From Cheilinus undulatus (Eukaryota; Chordata; Actinopteri; Labriformes; Labridae): 64,000 nucleotides of DNA. The stretch spans positions 33,906,110 to 33,970,109 of the forward strand of contig NC_054886.1 in the NCBI RefSeq assembly GCF_018320785.1, written 5' to 3'. The position numbers and the translations under genes were made by a program. The stretch's first letter is position 1. Every line of letters begins with the position of its first letter. Below the pieces are notes generated by a model. That model did not search any database. It had not been told where the DNA came from and saw only the letters and a program-made list of their open reading frames with translations. Below, in pieces: positions 27,249 through 38,297 of the stretch.

Positions 27249-27988
27249 AGGCCGACTCAGACTACATGAATTCAGCCAGGTTTAAGCTCGACTGCGACGT
27301 CGCAGCTCGTCGTCAAAACTCTGGCCTGATTTTGAGAGTCGGGGACGACAAACCGTCTTGTAGTGTTGCATAATTAACGACGCGCCCAAGACTCCTTTCG
27401 ATTCCTCACGACCACGATTCAACAAGACTAGCATGTCAGAATTTTTCACATATCGTCGTCTAGTTTGACACCCTGACCTGACGTTAACGACTGATTTCTG
27501 ACGTCTAATAACAGGAGAACATTTGCTCATTATCTTTGCATCATCATTTACTAGATTTACCACTTTTATCCCCTTCTATTCCCTAAAACTAATGTGTAAA
27601 TTTTATTTTATTTTATTTACATTATCACATGCAAACCTTAAGTTCTATCTGAAGGAGAGCCAGTCCATATTGTCCTCCTCTTGATACATCCATACTTATT
27701 ATCCATAATCCAATCCATAAATGTGTCTTGTTTTATGAGCAAAAGAGCGCTACAATCACACAGAGTTTCTGTTGCAGAGTGATTGACACTCTTTGGCCCG
27801 CCCCCCGGCAACCTGTAAACTCGCGCTCAGTCGTGGAGACAGTGATGATGTCAGCATACACTGAGCAGCCCGGACCACTCTCATAGTGTGGCCAGGCTGT
27901 CAGCCAAGACGGGACAAGATTTTGGTCGCTTAGTCTGACATGGTGCCATCATGAACGACCAAAAGAATTGCGTAGTCTGAGCCGGCCT
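27249..27988. mobile_element. PIF/Harbinger-type MITE
   Basis: The terminal inverted repeats are AGGCCGACTCAGACTAC and GTAGTCTGAGCCGGCCT (one mismatch). They are flanked by TAA on both sides, matching the TWA target of PIF/Harbinger. Length 740 bp; no transposase. Confidence 0.75.
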
Positions 27989-29067
27989 TAAGGTGCCTGG
28001 TGTTGGTAGTGCCATAAGCCTCCAGTGGTTTTAGAGAGCATCGCGTCTGGGGAAGCTAGACGTTATAGCGCTTCACACAAGTACAGCTGCTCTGCATGAT
28101 TTACCACTTTATGATCCCATCCCACCTTTTTCTCTGTCCAATTCTGCAACTGTTGAGACATTGTACTGCTTATAAACCCTTTCAACCAAATTTTTTGGCC
28201 TGATTTTGCCAGGTTTAACCTGTTTCTGCCCTCTTCCAGGTAATGTTGCCCATGTTGACCCATTTTTGTCTCTCTTTCACCACTTTTTACACCAATTCTT
28301 GCCCATTTTAACCACATTTCTGTGTTTGTTTTGTTGTTTTGTTGATTATGTCGAGATAGGCAGTGATGAGCAGACAGCAGACGAGTTAGTGAGCATGTGA
28401 GAGAAGACTGAATTAGAAACTAACTAGTCCTCCTGATTCAACTTACGCTAGTGCTTCATTTTGTGTTCTCCAGGTGGGCATCGTTGAATGTGGCACTAAA
28501 ACCAAAAGATTGTCACTGTTGATGCAAGACTTTGCATTATCATCTGCTGTGAAATCATCTGTAACTTGATGAGCAAAAGAGGAAGCTGGCATGTTCAAAC
28601 CGTTGCAGGTGGCTATAAACTCTGGTATTATTGCACGCTAATGTGGGTGAACTTCCTTATTAAGCTGGCACAGTGAAAGGATGTGACATTATTCAGTGGT
28701 TCAAAGACACTGTGAATAAAGCAAACACTCCTCTAAGTGAAAAGTAGACCAAGCTTGTTGACTCGTGATTTTGTTCACTCATTATAGTGTTTCACTTCTG
28801 CCAACCGTAACCCTTATTTTAGATATCTACTAATTATTACAGTAAATTTCTGTAAAACAGCTCAAATGTTAAGTCATTCTAAGGCTATTCCAATGTTGAA
28901 TGTTTGAGGGATGGATTTAACAGCTGCAGACATTTAAAGCCAAAGGATACTCGTAACATCACATCTTCTTTTCCTCCTTTTCTGAATTCAGTGATCTTTC
29001 CAGGGCCATACAGGATGCTTTGGGGGGCCTGATATGGCCCCTGGGCTGTCAGTTGATGATCAGTACC

Positions 29068-29365
29068 ATAAAATGTAATGATAAAAGACTGTCTGTTAAT
29101 AAAAATAGAAAATAAATTTGCTCTTCGTTCTATTGAGCATGCTGTGAGGGTGAGTTTCTGCCTGTGATTATCACTTCCCCCTTTATCTGCAGCCCTAAAG
29201 TCTGCTGTCGCTCAGCTACGGCTCAGTTAAAGGCAGGATTGCTCAGTATTGCCACAGTGAATTAAAAAAAAAAAAAAAGGAAAGGCCATGTGCCCTGGAG
29301 AAATACCCATCAGTGTCCCATGACTGAATGGAGCTCTGTCTAATGTTTTGTAATCTGTTGAATGA
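29068..29365 (+). repeat. Direct repeat copy 2 (with 2232-2520)
   Basis: It shares GGAAAGGCCATGTGCCC, TGTCCCATGACTGAATGGAG and CTCTGTCTAATGTTTTGTAA-like blocks with 2232-2520, in the same orientation. It follows a short hAT-like remnant (about 28985-29060) that matches the reverse of 39740-39830. Confidence 0.7.
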
Positions 29366-29664
29366 TAAGAAAAATTAACAATGCAGACACTCAAATACAC
29401 ACAGACGAGTTTGTTTTTCCCTCATCACTTATTTCAGACCTCATTCTCCTGACAAGTCCACACAGAGGTCTTTATTATGATATAAAACCAGGAAATAAAG
29501 ATCTGACTAGATCCAGTATGGGGAACATGATCTTTGGATTAACTGACAAACCGCTGAACCAGCAGAAAAGACATAAAACATTGAGGCCATCATCAGCAAG
29601 TCTTCACTAGATAATGAAAGTGAAATAAACTATTTATATATATTAGAGCAATGTTCGACCACAA

Positions 29665-29990
29665 TTCCTAAAAAGTTGGGGAGCTGTGTAAAAAGTAAAT
29701 AAATCCAGTGATCATCAAATCTCATAAACCCACATAAACATCATATCAGATGTTGAAACTGAGATATTTAACCATTTCATGAAAATTTCAGCTCATTCTG
29801 AATCTGACGGCAGCAACACATCTCAAAAAAGTAGGGACAAGGTCATGTTTACCATTGTGTAGCATCCCCTCTTCCTTTAACAACAATCTGTAAACATCTG
29901 GGAGGTTGGGAGACTAGTTGATGGAGTTTTGGGAGAGGAATGTTGTCCCATTCTTGTCTGATTCTAGCCGCTTAACAGTCCTAGGTCTTC
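29665..29990. mobile_element. MITE related to 15285-17765
   Basis: The blocks AACACATCTCAAAAAAGTAG, GATGTTGAAACTGAGA and GGGAGAGGAATGTTGTCCCA tie it to the composite element in the tlr2 intron. Only one side is present. Confidence 0.5.
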
Positions 29991-29999
29991 TTTGCTGGA

Positions 30000-31080
30000 T
30001 TGTTCGTTTTCTGATGCTCCAAATGTTCGTGTTGTAGTACTCAAGAACGGTCTCGGTCTCGAACCTGGAGTCCCTGCTTTCTACTAACCTGACACACCAG
30101 ATGGATTTGTTTCACACATCCATCTGGGAAAGCTTCTTTAGGGAACGTTTGAGAAAAGGCAGAGGCTTCGAAAAAAAACTCAGAGTGTGATTGGATGAAT
30201 GTTCCATCTGTTAATCTCTACGGGCCAATCAGAGCAACAAAACATGTACCATAGCTGCTATCGAGCTGCACGCTACAAGAAATGTGGTCAAGTTCTGATA
30301 AAACTGGTGCTTCAGCAGCATCCACGCTAATCTCTTCCTCCATAACTGCACCAGCTCTTGCTGCTGCTTGTTTACTTAACGACTCTGCCGTGCCTGAAAG
30401 TACTGCTCCTCATCTCTGATTGGTCCTGTCACTTTCTAACCGGGCCAAAACGGTTCAGATGGGAGCTTAACAGGATGGATTCACCAGTGAGAAACAAGGA
30501 AATGGGCGTATCCATCTGCTTTGCAAAGTTAGCTTTCTACAGCTGAGAGGCAGAATAGATACAGACGGAGAAATGTCACAGATTTTGAGTGTCGGACGAA
30601 AATGAAGTTACATTTTAGTCTAGTTTTAGTCATCTCCATGAACACTAAACTGACTTTTTGTCAGCTTCAGTCATCACAGATCTATTTCTGTTAGTCTAGT
30701 TTTTGTCAGGGAAAAAAAAAAGGCTGCCAGTGAACATTTTTAGTCATAGTTTTAGTCGATGAAATGAACACTGCTGACATTTCATGGTAAAACAAGTTTT
30801 TAATCTCCCTTATTCCAGGGATCTGGACTAGCCTGGCTTTCTCTTCACTTTCCTCTGCTTCTTTACCACTATGCACATAGAAGTGCTGTCAGCTTACTGT
30901 GAAGTCTACACCAAATTAGTCCACATGCAGCAGAAAATAATTCCACACTTTCAAATTATGTCAGAATATTTGCAACTTTGTCTTTCCTACAGGCCAGTTT
31001 TTTTCCAGCAAGCTGCCAATCTGCACTTTAAAGAAGTTGGTGTGTTGCAATGCTGAAAAATGTAAGGACACAAATGAGGC
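30000..31080. other. Intergenic, probable repeat DNA without coding content
   Basis: It contains a CATCCATCTGGGAAAGC/GGCGTATCCATCTGC pair around 30.1-30.5 kb that may be ends of an element. A TTTTAGTC-rich patch at 30600-30780 resembles the hAT-like MITE at 60087-60575. No gene seen. Confidence 0.4.
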
Positions 31081-32400
31081 AACCGTGTTCAGATAAATGC
31101 CTTCAAGAAATCCCCAAGAGATTTAACTTCCTGTCAAAACAGAAAGTGAGGTTGTTAGTGGTCGGAGGTGTTGATGTATGAACGACAGCTGTTTTATGAT
31201 CTTAAACGCGCCATGCTTGAGCCATGGCTGCTTATTTGGAACCCCATCTAGGGTCTTTCTCCATGCAGTCACAGTGACTTTGCAGAATTTGTAACTCTAA
31301 CTTCCAGAGAAGTTGTGTGGCCTTTAATAACCTAATGTAATGTAATCTGTCTAAACAGAGGTGTGGCTCAGTGTCATATGGCTGCCCTAAAATAACTCTA
31401 TCTCATTCTTATTATCATGACCTTAAAATACTTCATATGTTAAGGTGTTATGCACTGTTTTTGAGCCAGCTGGCTTCAGTTACTCGTTGAAATGTTACTA
31501 ATGTAATCAATAATCAGAGGGCAGTGGCTGAAGTGGATTCTTCTTAATTTTAGAGAGTGATACTTGAACGTTACACTCGTTTTTATTCGATTTTTCGGCT
31601 GATGCTGTGTGTGCTGGATGTATAATGTGGGTAGGATATAATAAAGTCATTCTCAAGTGTTCAAAAACACACAGTGACCCATATCATCACAATATGAAAC
31701 CATGAAATAAGAACAGCTTTAAAAGGTACAAAACACACAAGATAGTCTGGGAACCCGGAGCACAAAAAGACAGCACACACAATGAAGAAAAAGGACCATA
31801 TCAAAATGATGTAACCCAAACCTTATCTTGATTATACTGAAATGAGGAAGATAATCCACAGGGGCTTGTTTCCTGATGTACAATAAATTAATGACTGAGA
31901 GACAAAGCAGCACCCGTCTCTGCAGGTCGTCTGAGTTACACCAGGATAAAACATGTCATTGTCGGCGTAACATTTAACCAAAGAGCTGCTGTGTGGAGAA
32001 ATGAAAGAAAACAATGGCTCAGATGAAGAATCAGTGTCGGTTCTTCAGCATAAAAGGCAGACGAGTAGCAGAGGCTAGCACACCTGCCTGAACACAGCAG
32101 CTGAACAAGAAACAGGTGAGTCTGCTTTCTTAGTGCTTTTTTGAACGTTTTCTTTGGTGTCGACTCTTAGAGATCATCACTTATTTGGAATGGGTTCCTC
32201 CTAGGAAGAATAAAGAGATTATTTAATGCAGAGAGCAAATACAAATGTGGGTATGTTTACCATATTTTTGCACATTGCCATCATGTAGAGATTGCACAAT
32301 GGACAATTACAGCACCTACTTCAATGCCAATTTTAAAGACTTACATAACTGACAGAAATCATAGTTAACCTATTACTGGCAATGATGAACTTTTATAATT
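31080..32400 (+). repeat. Left arm of inverted duplication (lectin promoter region)
   Basis: This stretch aligns with the reverse complement of about 60655-61970. Shared blocks include the upstream region with GAGGTGTGGCTCAGTGTCAT, the promoter, the leader exon with donor, and the intron start ending near the stretch CTATTACTGGCAATGATGAA. The arms flank the lectin gene and fgb, so they are about 28 kb apart. Confidence 0.8.
32050..32055 (+). promoter_or_regulatory. TATA-like box of the thyroglobulin-1/lectin gene
   Basis: An ATAAAA box lies in CAGCATAAAAGGCAG about 60 nt before a donor site (AAACAG|GTGAGT at 32115/32116), which would close a short noncoding first exon. The same box, leader and donor are preserved in the inverted copy at about 61.1 kb, which supports this being a real core promoter. 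Confidence 0.5.
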
Positions 32401-32649
32401 TCAATCTGAGTTTTTATCTCTAACTCAAGGGTGTAGCTACGGATTTAGGGCCCCTAGAAAGAATATCACACCAGGCCCCCCTTAACTGGCTCGCCAAGCA
32501 ACAAATGTTCTCATTTTTACAGATATCACTGCATTTTAATGCATTTTTGAACATTAATTTCCCCATTTATGAGCAATATTTTCACTAAATTTACTTTTTA
32601 AGGGAGGATTAGGTACCCCCAGTATTGTATTTTACTCTATTTCACTGAT

Positions 32650-33450
32650 AATCAGTGTGTAGCTCTAGAGCCACATGTGGCTCTTTTATGTCTTAATTTG
32701 AAATATTATTGCCCCAGAAAAACTTAAAAAAGGGAAACTTTGACAGAAATGACCCATTGCAAGTCACATAAAACAGTTTGCTAACCCACACTTACACAGA
32801 AGGCTTTAATTGTCAAATTTTAAATTAGTCTGTATATTTTAATTGCCCTTTTTGCATTTTTTGCCACTTTTAATCATTTTTTTACTGCTTTAGGTCCACC
32901 TTTGTCACTCCTTTCTAACCAGTGTTTGACTCTTTTGTCCTGCTTTTTACTATTTGCAATTTTTTTTTCCCATTTTTGCCCCTTTTCACCCATTTAAGCT
33001 GCCTTTTGACATTAAATGCCTCTTTTTATCCCAAATTTTTGCCACTCTTTGCTGTTATTTGCCCACTCTCTCACCTTTTGCTGCCTTTTGCCCAGTTCAG
33101 TAACTTTCCACTCATTTTTAGTCGTGTTTTCACCACTTTTTGACCATTTTTGCCACCTGTTACACAGTTTTTGTCACTTCTCATCCACATTTTGCCACTT
33201 TCTGTCCTTATTCACCACGTTTTCTCCCTCATTTTTATCACTTTTCACCCAGTATTTGGCTCTATATGATAATTTTGCCCCTTTTCACCTTTTTTTTTTT
33301 TGCTGCTTTTTGACCATTTTGCCCCCTTTAACGTATCTTTATTGCCATTTTAATGCATCTTTGCAACTTTTCACCACTTAGATTGTAGCTCTTGCAGAGG
33401 TACTTTTCAACATTTTGGCTCTTTGCTCAAGCAGGGTTGAGTAACCATGC
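32650..33450. mobile_element. hAT-type element with array, opposite orientation to 10744-12062
   Basis: AGAGCCACATGTGGCTCTTTTATGTCTTAATT at the left and GGGTTGAGTAACCATG at the right are the reverse of the ends of 10744-12062. The middle (32840-33380) is the complementary array (TTTTGCCACTTTT units). It lies in intron 1 of the lectin gene; the termini are eroded. Confidence 0.65.
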
Positions 33451-33624
33451 TGTATTTGGTAAAAATTTCAGTCTGCTGACCAATTTATTTAGTCACTTTT
33501 GATTTGATAATGACACTAAATGCTAAGAAAAGTAAATAAAAACACACTTTTCATTGCAGGCTTCTCAAGGGCCCCATCCTACTGTGGGCCTGGGTAATCA
33601 GTACCCCTTTCCCCCCCGTGCTAC

Positions 33625-33790
33625 ACCCCTGCTCTAACTAAAGGTGTCCCACAAGGATCAGTTAAGGGGCCCTGTTTTATTTAGTAAATAAATAATGTAA
33701 TGTTGTTTACTCTTTAGCAGACTGTGATTTCATCTTTATGCAGATGACGTTATTTTATACTGCTCTGTTTATTCTGCAGGGTCTGAGGGT
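33625..33790 (+). mobile_element. LINE reverse-transcriptase fragment
   Basis: The translation shows GVPQGSV followed by a gap and FHLYADDVILYCSV, the B and C motifs of a non-LTR reverse transcriptase (L2/Rex1-like). The fragment is about 160 nt, cut on both sides, with a frame change between the motifs. Confidence 0.65.
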
Positions 33791-34544
33791 CCATTTTTCT
33801 TATTTGTTATCAGTATTTGCAAACAAACAAATAAGGGAAAATAAACAAAAAAACAAACAAAATAAAAGTAAAGAACTCAGTGCAATTTGGGTTTATAAAG
33901 TCTTGTAGTCTCTACTCTAAATTTTGTGGGTTTTTTAAAATTCAACCCGACTCATTAAAATACCTGGATGTGGATTAATTTAGATTAATCATGATTAAAT
34001 CTCAGTCATTTTTAATCTATATTAATCACGTTTCATTTTGCATAAGCAAACAGACTCAATCTCTGACAAACGTATGCTTCGCGTTAATGTGGTATTTTAA
34101 GCTGGAAGTGCTTCGGTGAAAAGAAAACTCCTTCCTGCAGAATGTTCATAATACTTTATGTTGGTTGACTGTTCCGTCTTGTTTTTTTCGCACTCAAATT
34201 TCCCATCGAGAGGGCCAACGTGCTGTTCAGCATCTTCCATAGCGAGTTGGTTGGTCACTACCGGATCAACGGCCCATTTGCGCGGCGGCATGCTCGACGG
34301 TAACCCTACTTGGACAAACTGCCAGAAATGCGTTGCCAGAGATGTTTCAGGGATTTTGAGTCAATCTGCGCTGTAGATGGGTTAACTGCGTTAAAATTTT
34401 TAATCAGATTAATCATGATGATGGATTAATCCGCATTTATGTGTCAATTTGAAAGAGGACATTTATCAGCAAGGTCTGTTCAACAGTGTCAACATCCATT
34501 CATAATTTGGTTAAAATTAAAACAGAGGTGGAAGGTTTTTAATC

Positions 34545-35720
34545 TTTTTAATTTTTATTTTATTGGTTTATTTGGCAGGGACAGATGCGGTAAACATAAA
34601 GAACTGGACAGCAATCTTCCATGTACTACACTGCAGCATTTGTTGCAAATGCTAATTTCCAATGCCTGTCCCTTAGAGGGAATCAAATAAAACATACAGG
34701 AAGCATAACTGCATAAGTCTCCATTCGATTTACTCCATATATTCAAGATGTGCATTTGTACAATACATAAGATCTATATTCACAGATGTGCTAACATACA
34801 TTTATACATTTGAAAATTAAGGAGAAAAAAATCAAGTAATTGAGAAGTATATTTATAAGCATCTAAGATAGATCCAGGATAAAAGCACCATCTCAGCTAA
34901 CACCACCTCTACACATGAGTCACTTTAAGACATTTATTTAATTTTGATTTGAAGTTTTGGTAAATTTACTTTAAGGCTGGAAGGAAGTTTATTCCATATG
35001 TTCGCTCCCTCAATAGCAAAGGAAGTCTGACCTAAAGAGGTACTTCAAAATCAGTCCCTTGCAGCTGTATTCCTAGTTAAAGATCCAACTTCCTGTAAAG
35101 GTTTCACCATGTCAGATAGGGCCTGAGGAAATGTCAACATTTATGTTGGAGATTGGCATTTACAAATACAATGTAGTGGTCAAAACTTAGCATGTTTAGA
35201 TTCCTCAGAGCATGACAGTGGTGATATCTTACAGGCTGTTTATTTAGTAGTCAGTCTCAGTTGAGAAACCAGCATCAAATCTAGATATTTGACTTTTAAG
35301 ACCTGATTTATTGACTTACCGTTAATTTTTACATGTAGTGTAGTCGATCTGGACCAGACGAGAAGCAAACTGTTTTGTTAACGTTCAGAGTCAGACAGGA
35401 GTATTCAAACCAACATAATATTGATTTCAGACGTGCTGACAGTCCGATTAGAAACCACATTGGCTGTTTTTTCAAAGGCATATATGACAGTGTCGTCTGC
35501 ATACATTTGGAGATTGGCCCCTCGGCATGATTCAGGGAGTATTTTTACAGTCCTGTGCCTCGTTAACATCATTTCTAACTTTGAGGGCAGCTGTAACGGT
35601 GAAGTGCTGCTCTCTAAAACCAGACTGAAAAGAAGAAAAAATATTACTTGTGTCTAAAAATTCCTTAGTTGATCACTGACCATTCTTTCAAACACTTCAA
35701 CTAGGACACACAATTTAGAA
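34545..35720 (-). mobile_element. L2/Rex1-like LINE 3' fragment
   Basis: The minus strand reads ANLQMYADDTVIYAFEKTAN (YADD catalytic motif), then SCLTLNVNKTVC and, after breaks, HCHALRNLNMLSFDH. A 3' UTR follows, ending CTGCCAAATAAACCAATAAA. The frame is broken. It lies in intron 1 of the lectin gene. Confidence 0.65.
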
Positions 35721-36006
35721 ATCAGCCAATAATCGTGAACATTGAAGGGTTCACGCTCTTTTAGTAAGAGAAGAACAAAAGCAAACAAAAGACGTGTTTA
35801 GATTCAATGGAGAAACAAAAGAAAATGAGACTTTTCCTCAACATACTAGTTTTGTTTCAGATTATATGGCTTATAAAAAAACAAGCTTCGATAATACAAA
35901 TTACTTCAGAACTTCAGCAAATTTAATAGCTGAAAAAAGTTTCTGACTAATTTTCCGTGTTTTCGAAAGCCTCACCATCTTCAGCCTCATCCCGCCCTCC
36001 GTCATC

Positions 36007-38266
36007 ATGAAGATCTTGGGGGTGTGTTTGATGCTTTGCAGCCTCCTGGTGCTGAACCAAGCCCATCCCACCAACTACACCACCATGCCCAGGGGCTCGA
36101 AAGACCACATGGGCCCCTGCACGTACATGGTATACAAAAGTCGCCCCGGGGACTACGTCCCACAGTGTGACGACGACGGGTACTTTCTCCCCACGCAGTG
36201 CTGTAAAGAGACCGGGTACTGCTGGTGCGTGGACATCTACACCGGACGGATGGAAGACAATACCAAGGCCCTGACAGCAGAATTTCACTACCAGTGTGGT
36301 GAGTACAATAAAGCCTTTTTTAAAATTATATAAACCCATTTACTTAAAACAGAATTAACTATGATGTTAACAGCATGGATGGATGCACAGAACTCTTAGG
36401 AAAGTAATGTCAGACTTTATAGCTAGGCCATGATGTGCACTAATATCAGAATGCCAGAAATAAAACAGAAGAAACTGAAACAACCTTAAAAGAAAAAGAT
36501 GAAAAAAGGAAAGTTTATTGTTGAAAAAAAAATGGGTGAAAAGTGGCAGAAATGATAAAAAAGTGTCATGAATCGGATGAAGACGGCTCAAAGTGACAAA
36601 AAAATGGCAAGATATGGGAAGACACCTGTCAAAAAAGGGTTAAATGCATCAAAAACTTGCAAAAATTGACAAAAGAACAAGAAGCAGCTGCAGTGGGGAA
36701 AAAGTTGCAGTAAAATGTGACAGGAATGGGTGAAAAAGAGAAAAAAACAGGATACAAGTGTCAAAAACGTTGACAAAAGGTGACAGGAAAAAGTAAAAAG
36801 TGGCAAAAATGAGCAAAAAGTGGCCAAAGGCGATGCAAAAATGGGTGAAAAGTGGCAAAAAAAAGCTAAACCTACCATAAATAGGAAGGAGATGGCTCAG
36901 AGTGACCAAAAATTGCAAGAAATTGGCAGAAACCAGTCAAAAAAACAAACAAACAAGCAAGCAAACAAACAAACAAACAAAAAAACTAAAACCAAATGCA
37001 GCAAAACCATGCGAAAATTGACAAAAGGACAAAAAGCAGCTACAGTGGGGAAAAAAGTTAAAGTCAAATGTGACAGAAATGGTTGAAAAAGGGGAAAAAA
37101 AATGGATACAAGTACAAAAAAGTTGTAGCAAAGTGGCAAAAAATGGGTGCAAAGTGGCAACAATGGGAAAAAAATTACAAAAGGGGGCTAAAGTAGGCAC
37201 GATATTGCAATAAGTGGCAAGAAATGTGCAGAAAGCAGTTGAAATTGAACAAAACAGCAAAATGGGTTATATGCAGCAAAACTTTTCCTAAATGGTCAAA
37301 ATAGATGAAAAGAAACTACAGTAGGAAAAAAGATGAAAAAAAGGTTGCATAAATGGTTGAGAAAAGGAAAACACAGGATACAAGTGAGAAAAATGTCGAA
37401 CAGTGGCCAAAAATGGGTGAAAAGTGGCAAAAATGGTTTAAAGTGCCATGGATAGGATGAAGACGGCTAAAAATGACAAATAATGGCAAAAAATGGGAAC
37501 ACACCAGTCAATAAAGAGGTAAATCCAGCAAAACCTTGCAAATATTGACAAAAAGACAAAAAGCAGCTACAGTGGGTTGCAGTAAAATGTAACAGAAATT
37601 GGTGAAAAAGGGACAAAACAGGATACAAGTACAAAAAAGTTCAAGAAAAGTGGCAAAAAATAGGCAGAAAGTGGCAAAAATGGGAAAAAGCAGCAAAAAA
37701 AGGGCAAAAAAATTGCAAAAATATGTTGTAGAAATGGGCAAAAAAGTTGCAAAAAGTGTCATAAAGTGGCAAGAAATGGGCAAAAACCAGTGAAAAACCC
37801 AACAAAACAAAACAAACAAGCTCTAGTAGGAAAAGTTGAAAAGGAATGTTGCAGAAATGGTTAGAAAGAGAAAGAACAGGATACAAGTGTCAGAAACGTT
37901 GACAAAAGGTAACAAGAAAACGTGAAAAGTGGCAACAATGGAGAAAAGTAGCAAAAATTGGCAAAAAAATCAACAAAGGCGGCTAAAGTAGGCGAAAAAT
38001 GCAAAAATGTGTTGCAAAAATGAGCTAAAAAGTTGCAAGAAGTGTTAAAAAAGGGGCAGAATTGGGTGAAAAGGGCAAGAAAAGGATGGAAGTGCCAAAA
38101 ACATTCAAAAAAGTGGCAACAAATGGGCAGACAGTGGCTAAAGTAGGCAAGAAGTTGCAAATAGATTTTGCAAAAATGGGCCAAAAGTGACAAAAACAAA
38201 ATAACAAACAAACAAACAAAAAAAAAACCCCAAACAAACAGAAAAAGGTGGAAATGGTTGAAAGGT

Positions 38267-38297
<31 letters not shown>

